Shown here: positions 8,383 through 16,519 of the stretch, piece after piece
Position numbering within the stretch: position 1 is the stretch's first letter
How the letters are laid out: each line of letters begins with the position of its first letter
Notes under the pieces: generated by a model
Databases searched by the model: none
What the model was told of the DNA's origin: nothing
The model's input: only the letters and a program-made list of their open reading frames with translations
Translations under genes and position numbers: made by a program
Source: Algoriphagus algorifonticola
Lineage (GTDB): Bacteria > Bacteroidota > Bacteroidia > Cytophagales > Cyclobacteriaceae
DNA length: 39,322 bases
Assembly: GCF_007655305.1 (NCBI RefSeq)
Contig: NZ_VLOG01000051.1
Coordinates: 1-39,322, forward strand
Reading direction: 5' to 3'

Positions 8383-9492
8383 ATGAACTCCAGAAGATCT
8401 TTTATCCAAAAGGCAGGTGCAACCGCTATAGCCCTTTCGACTCCAGCAATTTCTGTTTTTTCTAGCCCTATTTCCGAAATATTCGATCAGGATAAAATTT
8501 TGCGGGTTGCCATTATGGGATTGGGAAGTTATGGCACTAGAGTAGCGGAAGCGATGCAGGATTGTAAGCGGGCAAAACTGGTAGGTGTGATCAGCGGAAC
8601 TCCGTCCAAAATTGCCATGTGGCAATCTAAATATGGAATTCCTGCCAAAAACTGCTATAACTATGAAAACTTCGATGCCATTAAGGATAACCCGGATATA
8701 GATGCCGTTTATGTGATCACACCAAATGCCTTACACAAAGGACAGACTATCCGAGTAGCCAAGGCAGGCAAGCATGTGATCTGTGAAAAGCCCATGGCTG
8801 TGAATGCTTCAGATGCCGCTGAAATGGTTTCTGCTTGTGATCAGGCTGGAGTAAAGTTATTGATCGGATACCGAATGCACTTTGAAGCCAATACGCTGAA
8901 GGCGGTAGAAATGCGAGAAAAAGGAGAGTTTGGAGACATTAAATTTTTTCAGGGATTGAGCGGATTTAAAATTGGGGATCCGACTCAATGGAGGCTCAAT
9001 CCAGAATTATCAGGAGGTGGTGCAATGATGGATATCGGTATTTATTCTATCAATGGTGCGAGGTATATGGTAGGGGAGGAGCCGATTTGGGTAACTGCTC
9101 AGGAAGTGAAGACCGATCCGGTCAAGTTCAAGGATGGGATTGACGAAACCATCACATTTCAGATGGGCTTTCCTTCTGGGGTCGTGGCTTCATGCCTTTC
9201 TACCTACAGCATGAATAATTTGGATAAATTCTTCTTAAATGGGACCCAGGGTTTTGCAGAAATGCAGCCTTCCACAGGCTATGGTCCTATTCAGGGGAAA
9301 ACCCATAAAGGTCCTTTGAATGAGCCCCATGTCACTCATCAGACGACCCAGATGGATCAGATGGCTGCTATAATTTTTGATGGTGTTACTCCCAAAATCC
9401 CTGTAGATGGAAGGGAAGGCTTTAAGGATATGGTAATCATTGATGCGATTTTCGAAGCTGTAAAAACAGGTGAGAAAGTTCTTTTAGGCTAA
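8383..9492 (+). CDS. Gfo/Idh/MocA family oxidoreductase with Tat signal
   Basis: A 369-residue NAD(P)-dependent sugar or inositol oxidoreductase of the Gfo/Idh/MocA family. The N terminus is a twin-arginine signal: SRRSFIQ at residues 3-9, then a small hydrophobic stretch ending near SSP, so the folded enzyme is probably exported like glucose-fructose oxidoreductase. The Rossmann fold follows (VAIMGLGSYGTRVAEAM), then the conserved CEKPMAVN and the substrate-domain motif GGGAMMDIGIYSINGARYMVG. Its 3' end overlaps the converging acetyltransferase gene by a few bases. The substrate is unknown; a tightly bound cofactor carried through the Tat system is inferred from related exported family members. 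Confidence 0.87.
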   Translation: MNSRRSFIQKAGATAIALSTPAISVFSSPISEIFDQDKILRVAIMGLGSYGTRVAEAMQDCKRAKLVGVISGTPSKIAMWQSKYGIPAKNCYNYENFDAIKDNPDIDAVYVITPNALHKGQTIRVAKAGKHVICEKPMAVNASDAAEMVSACDQAGVKLLIGYRMHFEANTLKAVEMREKGEFGDIKFFQGLSGFKIGDPTQWRLNPELSGGGAMMDIGIYSINGARYMVGEEPIWVTAQEVKTDPVKFKDGIDETITFQMGFPSGVVASCLSTYSMNNLDKFFLNGTQGFAEMQPSTGYGPIQGKTHKGPLNEPHVTHQTTQMDQMAAIIFDGVTPKIPVDGREGFKDMVIIDAIFEAVKTGEKVLLG

Positions 9493-9990
9493 ATTTTCCA
9501 GGTTCAGCTGCATAAAAACTAAGGTCAGCCACTTATCAAACTTAAATGATACTTCAGGAAGTCTTGCAACTTCCTTGAAGCCTAACCTTTCATGAAATCG
9601 ATAGCTCCCATGATTTTCAGAGTCCATACCAGCTATCATTACATGATATCCTTGATCTTTGGCCAGATAGATCAATTGCTTAAGCATTGCGGTACCTAAT
9701 CCTTTTCCTTGTGCGGAATGATCTAAATAGATGCTGTGCTCAATAGTTTTATTGTATCCGGGTTTGGCTCTAAACTTCCCGTAGGTGGCATAGCCTACTA
9801 CCTGGCCATTCATTTCACCTACAAGGATGGGGATGTTGTCATTTAGTTTTTGATTGAAATTCCGGGAAACTTCCTCGAGCGTTTTGACGTGGTAATCATA
9901 ATTAAAAAATGTATTAAGGATACTATCATTGATTATTTCCAAAATTGCTTTGCAATCTTGGTTTTGATAGGGGCGGATCAAAAAGCTCAT
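9484..9990 (-). CDS. GNAT family N-acetyltransferase (phosphinothricin acetyltransferase-like)
   Basis: An acetyl-CoA-dependent N-acetyltransferase of about 168 residues in the PAT/BAR-like branch. The acetyl-CoA loop is seen as AQGKGLGTAM after the beta strand EHSIYLD, and the C-terminal part has GYHVMIAGMDSENHGSYRFHERLGFKEV. The start is taken as ATG at 9990 rather than the TTG one codon upstream, because ATG overlaps the stop of the kinase gene as TGATG, the usual layout for re-initiation. It is therefore the third gene of a coupled operon behind the phosphatase and the fructosamine kinase. The substrate is unknown; the context suggests an amine or glycated product, which is inference. Confidence 0.85.
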   Translation of the reverse strand: MSFLIRPYQNQDCKAILEIINDSILNTFFNYDYHVKTLEEVSRNFNQKLNDNIPILVGEMNGQVVGYATYGKFRAKPGYNKTIEHSIYLDHSAQGKGLGTAMLKQLIYLAKDQGYHVMIAGMDSENHGSYRFHERLGFKEVARLPEVSFKFDKWLTLVFMQLNLENLA

Positions 9991-10862
9991 CAACGAAATC
10001 GGTTTACAATTTTTTCTATACCAGGTAAGTAGGCGACGCCAAATAAATTCAAATGTACCAATAAAGGGTACAAATTGTATATGCCTATTCTGGATTCAAA
10101 ACCTGGTTCTAAAGGTAAAATCGATTCATAGGATTCATAAAACCTGTTGTCAAAACCTCCAAAAAGCCTGCTAAATGCTAAATCCATTTCCCGATGTCCA
10201 AAATATATGGCCGGATCTATCAGGCAGGGTTCCCCCTGACTTGTCGCAATTACATTTCCAGACCACAGATCCCCATGAAGTAGCGCTGGTTTTTCATCTG
10301 GAAAAATAGATTCTAGTTTAGGATATATCTCCTGAAACCTTTTTAAGAAGTCGAGGGGAATCAATCGGTCAAAGTAAGCCTTCCCTAACAATGGCTCCAG
10401 TCTTTGTTCTATGAAAAAATCCAACCAAGAATCTGATGTCAGATTTTTCTGATGAAGTGAGGCGATGTAATTGTCATTTTCCAACCCATATTCTTTTTGA
10501 TTGGTCAAGTGTAAATGAGCTAGACCCAATCCTAAATTTTCCCAATAGTCGAGTTGAAATCTTCCGGAAGGGATAAATTCTGACAATAAATAATTGTAAT
10601 CACCCACTCTTCCACATCCAAAGACATTTGGGATTTTGATAAAAGTAGATTTTCTAAGTAAGTCCAAACCCTCTGCTTCTTTGTAAAGAATGTCTTTCTC
10701 ATGGTCAAAATTGAGTTTGAGAAAAAAACTGCCTTCATTACTATCCAGCCTAATTCCTTGGTTGTGGCTGCCAGCTGCAATTAATGAGGCTGATTTGAGT
10801 TCGGCTAAGGGCCCTAAACTGTCAAAAAGTACTTGTTCATAGATCTCATTCAGATCAAGCAT
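9990..10862 (-). CDS. Fructosamine/ketosamine-3-kinase family protein
   Basis: A 290-residue kinase of the fructosamine-3-kinase family, related to aminoglycoside phosphotransferases. The family phosphorylates ketoamine adducts on glycated proteins or free amino acids so that they decompose. The catalytic loop HGDLWSGN lies at residues 196-203 with Asp198 as probable base. The metal-binding DPA follows at 216-218, then YFGHREMDLAF. The N-lobe has a GSHNQGIRL loop and a lysine in FFLKL. It overlaps the upstream phosphatase gene by 8 bp and is coupled to the downstream GNAT gene by a 1-nt stop/start overlap. Bacterial members prefer ribulosamine and erythrulosamine adducts according to published work on the family; the specificity here is not shown. 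Confidence 0.88.
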   Translation of the reverse strand: MLDLNEIYEQVLFDSLGPLAELKSASLIAAGSHNQGIRLDSNEGSFFLKLNFDHEKDILYKEAEGLDLLRKSTFIKIPNVFGCGRVGDYNYLLSEFIPSGRFQLDYWENLGLGLAHLHLTNQKEYGLENDNYIASLHQKNLTSDSWLDFFIEQRLEPLLGKAYFDRLIPLDFLKRFQEIYPKLESIFPDEKPALLHGDLWSGNVIATSQGEPCLIDPAIYFGHREMDLAFSRLFGGFDNRFYESYESILPLEPGFESRIGIYNLYPLLVHLNLFGVAYLPGIEKIVNRFR

Positions 10863-11340
10863 ACAGCTGATGGGTGACTTTTATTTGATTCAAAAAGTGC
10901 TCTATTGCCTCATCTAATATTCTGTAGATTTCCAAGAATCCTTCCTCCCCGCCATAATAGGGATCAGGAACAGACAGTCCTTCGTCTCCGGGTACAAAAT
11001 CACGCATCAAATGAATTTCTTTGTCGGGAAAACCGCAAGAAATTTTCATGGAATTCAAATTTTTGAGATTGCTTTTATCCATCGCAATGATGTAATCGAA
11101 ATCCCTGAAATCAGTTCTATTGACCTGTCTTCCTCTGTGTTTAATGGGGATTTGATGTAATTCAGCACATTTCAGAGTTCGTTCGTCCGGAAGTTCACCT
11201 ATGTGATAATCAGAGGTTCCCGCGCTATCGGATTTGAAGTGTACGTCTACTCCAGCCTCTTTAATTTTTTGATTGAATATGGCCTGTGCCAAAGGCGATC
11301 TACAAATATTTCCAAGACAAACAAATAGTACTTTAATCAT
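10855..11340 (-). CDS. Low-molecular-weight protein tyrosine phosphatase family protein
   Basis: A 161-residue phosphatase with the P-loop CLGNICRS at residues 8-15 (Cys8 nucleophile, Arg14) and the general-acid loop VPDPYYGG with Asp126. These are the complete catalytic set of the LMW-PTP family. The family dephosphorylates phosphotyrosine, but members have also been reported to act on ribulosamine 5-phosphate adducts. The next gene, overlapping by 8 bp, is a fructosamine-kinase homologue, a pairing seen in other bacteria, so a role in removing sugar-phosphate adducts from proteins is more likely here than classical signalling. No tyrosine kinase is visible in the window. Confidence 0.9.
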   Translation of the reverse strand: MIKVLFVCLGNICRSPLAQAIFNQKIKEAGVDVHFKSDSAGTSDYHIGELPDERTLKCAELHQIPIKHRGRQVNRTDFRDFDYIIAMDKSNLKNLNSMKISCGFPDKEIHLMRDFVPGDEGLSVPDPYYGGEEGFLEIYRILDEAIEHFLNQIKVTHQLYA

Positions 11341-11359
11341 TTGAAATAACAGTCTGTAA

Positions 11360-11388
11360 TTGGTGGGGATGGCTTAACAATAACTTTG
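11360..11388 (+). promoter_or_regulatory. Candidate Bacteroidota promoter for waaA
   Basis: TTG at 11360-11362 and TAACTTTG at 11381-11388 are separated by 18 nt. The -7 box fits TAnnTTTG exactly; the spacer is one base short of the usual 19-21. It would give a leader of about 120 nt before waaA. A second TAATTTTG at 11501-11508 sits just before the ATG but has no -33 box and would make a leaderless message. Confidence 0.4.
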
Positions 11389-11512
11389 AAAATAATTAAT
11401 TTTTGGTGGATTTTCATTCATTACTCACTCTTTTTTTGAAGAAAGCTGAATAAACTCCTTTTCCAAAAATGCGAAACAAAGGAATTTTGGGATTAAAGCC
11501 TAATTTTGAAAG

Positions 11513-12754
11513 ATGAAGTGGATATACGATCTAGGAATGCATTTACTCAGAATTGCATTGCCTCTGATTTCATTGTTTTCCAAAAAGGTTCAGCTTTTTC
11601 ACAAAGGGCGTAAAAATCTATTTACGGATTTGGAGGATTTTAGAAAAACCAAGTCAGGACCTTTAATCTGGTTTCATGTAGCCTCCCTGGGAGAGTTTGA
11701 ACAGGCAAAGCCAGTCATTTCAGGATTAAAGCATAGCTTTTCTAATTACTTGATTGCGGTAAGCTTTTATAGCCCCTCCGGATTTGTCCCCACTCAAAAA
11801 AAGACTCCAGTAGAGGTGGATTACATTGGCTATTTACCTATAGATACAACAAAAAACGCAGCAAAATATTTGAAAATTCTCCAACCGGAAATGAGCTTTT
11901 TCGTGAAATATGACTTGTGGTTTAATTTTCTTCAATGCTTGAATCAAAAAAGAGTCCCTACATTTTTGGTTGCTGCAGCCTTCAGGAAAGATCAAGTTTA
12001 TTTTACCAGGAAAGGCTTCTTTCGAGCTCCGATTTTTTGTTTTAATCACATTTTTTGCCAAAATGAACTTAGCCAATCTCTTTTGAATGAAATAGGATAC
12101 AAGCAACATAGCCTTTCAGGGGATACGAGATTTGACAGGGTCGCTGAGAATGCTATTAATGCCAAAGAATTTCCGGAAATTTCCAAATGGGTGGGAGATT
12201 CCAAAGTAATGGTTTTAGGTTCAATTTGGGAGGAGGATATGGACTTATTAATTCCACTTATCAATTCTAATTCGGACTATCAATTTATCATTGCTCCTCA
12301 TGATATTAAGTCAAAGCATCTTCAAACTTGGGCTAATCAAATTAATACCAAGACGCTTTTTTATTCCCAATGGGATCAAATCGAGAAATCCCCTGTTTTA
12401 ATTATCGATAATATTGGGATGCTCAGCAGACTTTACCAATATGCAACTATCGCTTATGTAGGAGGGGCTTTTGGAGAAGGGCTGCACAATATCCTTGAAC
12501 CCATAGGTTTTGGTGTTCCCGTTATCTTTGGGAAAGTGAAAAAAGAAAAAAAATTCCCTGAAGCTGAAACGGCAATCGCTCAGGGATGTGCGTTTTCTGT
12601 GGGAAATTCAAAGGAATTAATCGAAAGGATGGATGCACTCCAAAACTCTTTAGAACTGCAAAATGCAAAACTAGCAGCAAAGCATTGGGTTGAAACTCAA
12701 TTGGGGGCATCTGCTAAAATTCTTGCCCATATCTCTAAATATCTGAAATCATGA
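11513..12754 (+). CDS. waaA: 3-deoxy-D-manno-octulosonic acid (Kdo) transferase
   Basis: A 413-residue GT30 glycosyltransferase that adds Kdo to lipid IVA, joining lipid A to the lipopolysaccharide core at the inner membrane. The N terminus has a membrane-associating stretch (LLRIALPLISLFS). The acceptor-side signature LIWFHVASLGEFEQAKPVI is followed by VSFYSPSGF, and the C-terminal donor-side signature is YVGGAFGEGLHNILEPIGFGVPVIFG. It supports an outer-membrane-bearing organism. The ATG is close behind a TAATTTTG sequence. The stop overlaps the rsgA start as ATGA, so the two genes are translationally coupled. Confidence 0.93.
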   Translation: MKWIYDLGMHLLRIALPLISLFSKKVQLFHKGRKNLFTDLEDFRKTKSGPLIWFHVASLGEFEQAKPVISGLKHSFSNYLIAVSFYSPSGFVPTQKKTPVEVDYIGYLPIDTTKNAAKYLKILQPEMSFFVKYDLWFNFLQCLNQKRVPTFLVAAAFRKDQVYFTRKGFFRAPIFCFNHIFCQNELSQSLLNEIGYKQHSLSGDTRFDRVAENAINAKEFPEISKWVGDSKVMVLGSIWEEDMDLLIPLINSNSDYQFIIAPHDIKSKHLQTWANQINTKTLFYSQWDQIEKSPVLIIDNIGMLSRLYQYATIAYVGGAFGEGLHNILEPIGFGVPVIFGKVKKEKKFPEAETAIAQGCAFSVGNSKELIERMDALQNSLELQNAKLAAKHWVETQLGASAKILAHISKYLKS

Positions 12755-13674
12755 AAGGGAGAGTGATCAAGTCTACAGGGAGCTGGTATACTGTACAGGT
12801 TGAGGAAAAGATGATTCAGGCCAGACTTAAAGGAAAGTTCAAACAAGATGAACTCAAACTAACCAATCCCATTGCTGTTGGTGATTGGGTAAGCTTGGAT
12901 TTGGAAGAAGGTCAGTCTACCGCTGTAATTCGGGAAATTTTTCCCAGAGAAAATTATGTGATTAGAAAATCTACCCGGAAACAGCACTTTTCTCACATCA
13001 TCGCGAGTAATCTCGACCAAGCGATGTTAGTTATTACTATGAAAAACCCCAGAACCTCACTAGGTTTTATTGACAGGTTCTTGGTTAGTACGGAGAGTTT
13101 TAGAATCCCCGCCATTTTAGTGGTAAACAAGATGGACTTAATGGAAGGGGAAGATGCTCAAGATTGGCTGCAGGATATTCATGAAATATATGAACCATTG
13201 GGATACCCTGTGGTCGAGCTTTCTGCCCTAGAAAACCAACAATTGAAGGATCTTCTGATTCCTCATCTTCAAGGAAAATCCACCCTAATTTCAGGTCATT
13301 CGGGTGTGGGGAAATCCACTTTATTGAACAGATTAATTCCAGATGCAAGACAGGAAACTAAGGAAATCTCAGGCTACAGCAGTAAGGGGGTTCACACAAC
13401 CACCTTTGCAGAAATGTTTTTTCTCAAAGAAGGTGGGGACTTGATAGATACTCCTGGAATCAAAGAGTTTGGGATATTGGAAATTGAAGAATATGAGCTT
13501 TCTCATTACTTTCCTGAGATGAGGGCGCATTTGGGAGAGTGTAAGTATAATAACTGCCAGCATGTAAATGAGCCGGGATGTAAAATTCTCAAACAACTGG
13601 AAGAAGGATACATTCACCCCTACAGATATGAAAGTTATGTGAATATTTTAAATGAAGAAGATTCACACCGTTAA
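12751..13674 (+). CDS. rsgA: Ribosome small-subunit-dependent GTPase A
   Basis: A circularly permuted GTPase of 307 residues that helps mature the 30S subunit. An N-terminal OB fold (residues 1-70, starting MKGRVIKSTGSWYTVQ) leads to the G domain, where the motif order is permuted: NKMDL (G4) near 125-129 comes before GHSGVGKSTLLNRL (G1) near 182-195, KGVHTTT (G2) and DTPGIKEFG (G3). A zinc knuckle with Cys-Cys-His-Cys (CKYNNCQHVNEPGC) follows near 263-276. It overlaps waaA by 4 bp, which is probably an organisational rather than functional link. Confidence 0.95.
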   Translation: MKGRVIKSTGSWYTVQVEEKMIQARLKGKFKQDELKLTNPIAVGDWVSLDLEEGQSTAVIREIFPRENYVIRKSTRKQHFSHIIASNLDQAMLVITMKNPRTSLGFIDRFLVSTESFRIPAILVVNKMDLMEGEDAQDWLQDIHEIYEPLGYPVVELSALENQQLKDLLIPHLQGKSTLISGHSGVGKSTLLNRLIPDARQETKEISGYSSKGVHTTTFAEMFFLKEGGDLIDTPGIKEFGILEIEEYELSHYFPEMRAHLGECKYNNCQHVNEPGCKILKQLEEGYIHPYRYESYVNILNEEDSHR

Positions 13675-13729
13675 GTCATAATTTTGAAAGCAGGGTAAAT
13701 TGGCCTAATTTTCATTTTTAAAACAAATC

Positions 13730-14221
13730 ATGAGCGAAGTACTCAATCACCAACAAATCCGGAAAAAGATCACCCGGATGGCATACGAAATTTACGAGAG
13801 AAATCTCTATTCTTCCGGAGTTGTCTTTGCAGGTATCAGTGGAATGGGATTAATTCTGTCCCAGCTGCTGGCGAAAGAACTTAAAAGCATCTCGAATCTA
13901 GCTGTGGAAGAAGTGGAGATTGTATTGGATAAATCCGACATCGCACATTCTAAAGTAGAATTGTCACAATCGGTAGTTCTTTCCGGCAAAACCCTCATTG
14001 TTGTGGATGATGTATTGAATACAGGTAGAACTATTGTCTATGCAATCAAGCCTTTTTTGGAAGAGGATATCGATAAAATGGAATTGGCTGTCTTGGTTAA
14101 TCGGGCACATGGACTATTCCCAATTCGCCCTGATTATACAGGTTATGAGCTCTCTACCACCCTTAATGAGCATATTAAAGTAGATTTATCTGAAGAAAAT
14201 TATTCTGTTCACCTTCACTAA
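13730..14221 (+). CDS. Phosphoribosyltransferase family protein (PyrR-like)
   Basis: A 163-residue type I phosphoribosyltransferase. The PRPP-binding loop VVDDVLNTGRT is at residues 91-101, and the fold matches PyrR, with an N-terminal QIRKKITRMAYEIYER helix and a C-terminal NRAHGLFPIRPDYTGYELSTT segment. PyrR proteins regulate pyrimidine genes and some have uracil phosphoribosyltransferase activity. Here no pyr operon is adjacent; dihydroorotase lies 6 kb away on the other strand. panB starts 6 bp downstream, so the two are probably one transcript. A TAATTTTG box lies at 13679-13686, 43 nt before the start, without a good -33 partner. Function is therefore by family only. Confidence 0.82.
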   Translation: MSEVLNHQQIRKKITRMAYEIYERNLYSSGVVFAGISGMGLILSQLLAKELKSISNLAVEEVEIVLDKSDIAHSKVELSQSVVLSGKTLIVVDDVLNTGRTIVYAIKPFLEEDIDKMELAVLVNRAHGLFPIRPDYTGYELSTTLNEHIKVDLSEENYSVHLH

Positions 14222-14227
14222 TATTTC

Positions 14228-15049
14228 ATGTCTGTTCACTCATCGGCTAATATCAAAAGGATCACCACCCATATTCTTCAGGAAATGAAAGAACGTGGAG
14301 AAAAAATCTCCATGCTCACAGCCTATGACTTTTCCATGGCTACTATTGTTGATGCTGCCGGAATAGATATCATTCTTGTGGGGGATTCCGCTTCCAATGT
14401 GATGGCCGGGCACGAGACTACTTTGCCAATTACACTGGATCAGATGATTTATCATGCAAGTTCAGTAGTTAGAGCGGTCAAAAGATCTTTTGTTGTAGTG
14501 GATATTCCATTTGGAAACTATCAGGGAAACAGTTCTGAGGCTTTGAGATCTGCGATTCGAATCATGAAGGAGTCTGGAGCTCATGCAGTAAAAGTTGAAG
14601 GCGGAGCCGAAATCAAAGAGTCCGTGAGTAGAATTTTGAGTGCTGGTGTGCCGGTGATGGGACATTTGGGTTTGACACCTCAATCCATCTATAAATTCGG
14701 GACTTACACTGTTCGTGCGAAGGAAGAGGCAGAAGCTATAAAGTTATTGGAAGACGCAAAAATTCTGGAAGAATGCGGATGCTTTGCCATTGTTCTGGAA
14801 AAGATTCCAGCCTCCTTAGCGAAGAAGGTTGCAGAGTCTGTTCAAATTCCGGTCATCGGAATCGGAGCAGGGGCACATGTAGATGGACAAGTTTTGGTGA
14901 TGCACGATATGCTGGGGATCACCCAGGAATTTAAACCTAGATTTTTGAGGCAATATGCTGATTTGCAGCGGGTAATGACCGATGCGTTCAAAAATTATAT
15001 CAAGGATGTCAAAAACAGGGATTTCCCGAATGATTCTGAGAGTTATTGA
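14228..15049 (+). CDS. panB: 3-methyl-2-oxobutanoate hydroxymethyltransferase
   Basis: PanB transfers a hydroxymethyl group from methylene-tetrahydrofolate to alpha-ketoisovalerate, giving ketopantoate, the first step to pantothenate and coenzyme A. The 273-residue protein has the metal and substrate motifs [61 protein letters not shown] and [24 protein letters not shown]. The likely start is the ATG 6 bp behind the phosphoribosyltransferase stop. No clear terminator follows; a dispersed repeat begins 21 bp after the stop. Confidence 0.95.
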   Translation: MSVHSSANIKRITTHILQEMKERGEKISMLTAYDFSMATIVDAAGIDIILVGDSASNVMAGHETTLPITLDQMIYHASSVVRAVKRSFVVVDIPFGNYQGNSSEALRSAIRIMKESGAHAVKVEGGAEIKESVSRILSAGVPVMGHLGLTPQSIYKFGTYTVRAKEEAEAIKLLEDAKILEECGCFAIVLEKIPASLAKKVAESVQIPVIGIGAGAHVDGQVLVMHDMLGITQEFKPRFLRQYADLQRVMTDAFKNYIKDVKNRDFPNDSESY

Positions 15050-15070
15050 TTTAGGAAAGTCTATTAAGAT

Positions 15071-15260
15071 AATCTGATTATCCGCGATCATGCCAGTTGC
15101 CTTATTTTCCTTGCTTGACTGGTTGGATGCTTCGACTTCGCTCAGCACAGGCGACCGATTACCCAGCCACGGCTGGCAGGCGAAGCTTCCGGATTCTGTC
15201 CTTTCAGCAGACAATAAGCCATATTTTTGTCAATACTGGTAAGAAAGCGGATATCCGTAT
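15071..15260. repeat. Dispersed repeat with imperfect inverted ends (unoccupied IS110 target)
   Basis: About 190 bp with no gene. The left 57 bp match 37928-37984 at about 51 positions. The ends are imperfect inverted repeats: 15080-15097 against 15235-15252 agree at 14 of 18 positions (ATCCGC...CCAGT), with weaker pairing out to 15072 and 15260. Inside are TTCGACTTCGCTCA (15131-15144) and a palindrome CCAGCC-AC-GGCTGG (15163-15176). The same palindrome region is where the IS110 element inserted in the other copy. It carries no transposase and resembles a MITE or REP-like element. Confidence 0.7.
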
Positions 15261-15284
15261 AAAATATTATTGAGATCAAAAAAG

Positions 15285-15303
15285 AGGCCGTCAACGACGG
15301 CCT
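15285..15303 (-). terminator. Terminator of the alpha-glucan operon
   Basis: AGGCCGTC and GACGGCCT form an 8-bp perfect stem with an AAC-type 3-nt loop. On the minus strand it lies 7 nt past the GH57 stop and is followed by CTTTTTTG. It could also stop plus-strand transcripts coming from panB. Confidence 0.85.
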
Positions 15304-15310
15304 TTCTATT

Positions 15311-16519
15311 TTACGCTTTTTCTAATTCCTTAACTTTTCCTTTGACTCTCAATACAAAGTCACTCAGTACATTCATATAGTTGATAAATGCATCATAAGG
15401 AGTGTCATAAGGGCTAAAGTAGGAGTGTATATCTCCGTCAGAGAAGAATTTGGTACACATGTAATAAAAGTGATCTGAAGTCTGTAAATAATTCCAGTCT
15501 CTCATCAAATCCGGGTCCTTGGTCTTTTTTACCATAGCTTCTAATTCATATAATCTGTCAAAAGCCTCGTCCTGTAGGTCATTCCCTAGCCAGGCAGTCA
15601 AATCTCTTTCTTCATCTGCCCATGAGATAGGGATCGGTACGTGAATAGGACTGACTGCAGGGACTTTATGGATTACCTCAGAAGGAGTGGAGAAACCAAA
15701 ATTAGTATGCTTTAATACAGCTTCCGGTAAAGCTCTCATGAAATCAAAGATTCCGGTTTCGGCCCACTGATGTTCTCCAAAGGTTTCATAGTCCATAAAG
15801 AGGTTCAAGACCTGCTCGCTTTGAGGAATAGCATTAATCCAATTGATGAATTTGTCTGTAGTCAATGGGTAGTCTTCCCATGTTTTATTGCTGAAACGGA
15901 AGGCAATATCATCTGAAAGCCGGAAGTTTTTTAGCAATACTTTGAGGTCGGGATTGATGGAGTTTTGGTACACGTAATTGGGACTTTTCCAGCCCAGCAC
16001 GTGCTTGGCCCCTTCCGTCAATATTCCTTTGTAGCCTAAATCGGCCACCATGGCTCCGATTTTATCTGAATAAATCAGCTCAGTGTTTCTGAATACTTTG
16101 GGTTGGTACCCATTGAAAAGCTGCTTGATTTTATCCTGATGTTGCTTGACCATTCCGGCAAACTCCTCCTTACTTTTCAGAGCTGCTAAGGAGTGACCAT
16201 AAGTTTCATTCAGTAATTCTACTTGTCCGGTTGCCACCAAACGCTGGAAGCTTTCCAATACATCGGGTGCATAAGCCTCCAGTTGATCCATGAAAGTTCC
16301 TGAAAAAGAAAAAGTCACTTTAAATGCCCCGTGATGCTTCTGGATTAATTCCAATAGTAAAGCATTCATTGGCAGGTAGCATTTTTGGGCTACTTTTCGA
16401 ATTACACTTCGATTCAGGAAGTCATCCCAGTAATAGTGGTCCTCTCCAATATCAAAAAAACGATAAGGTTTTAATCGGTAGGGTTGATGAACCTGAAAGT
16501 AAAAACAGATAGTTCTCAT
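15311..16519 (-). CDS. Glycoside hydrolase family 57 (alpha-amylase/4-alpha-glucanotransferase-type)
   Basis: A 402-residue GH57 enzyme, a retaining family acting on alpha-glucans. All conserved regions are recognisable: region 1 HQP at residues 11-13; region 2 TGQVELLNETYGHS near 98-110; region 3 RNTE with the nucleophile Glu147; region 4 MDYETFGEH with the acid Asp243. No signal peptide is seen, so it probably acts on intracellular glycogen or maltodextrin. It is the last gene of a three-gene minus-strand operon with a GT4 transferase (4-bp overlap) and a debranching enzyme. This trio is recurrent in Bacteroidota. Exact activity (hydrolase, transferase or branching) is not determined. Confidence 0.88.
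   Translation of the reverse strand: MRTICFYFQVHQPYRLKPYRFFDIGEDHYYWDDFLNRSVIRKVAQKCYLPMNALLLELIQKHHGAFKVTFSFSGTFMDQLEAYAPDVLESFQRLVATGQVELLNETYGHSLAALKSKEEFAGMVKQHQDKIKQLFNGYQPKVFRNTELIYSDKIGAMVADLGYKGILTEGAKHVLGWKSPNYVYQNSINPDLKVLLKNFRLSDDIAFRFSNKTWEDYPLTTDKFINWINAIPQSEQVLNLFMDYETFGEHQWAETGIFDFMRALPEAVLKHTNFGFSTPSEVIHKVPAVSPIHVPIPISWADEERDLTAWLGNDLQDEAFDRLYELEAMVKKTKDPDLMRDWNYLQTSDHFYYMCTKFFSDGDIHSYFSPYDTPYDAFINYMNVLSDFVLRVKGKVKELEKA

Noticed and set aside
14816..15214. 132-codon minus-strand frame across the end of panB and the repeat
   Set aside because: Its first half is translated repeat (VLSEVEASNQS-type peptide, a common artefact of this repeat word) and the rest is antisense to panB.
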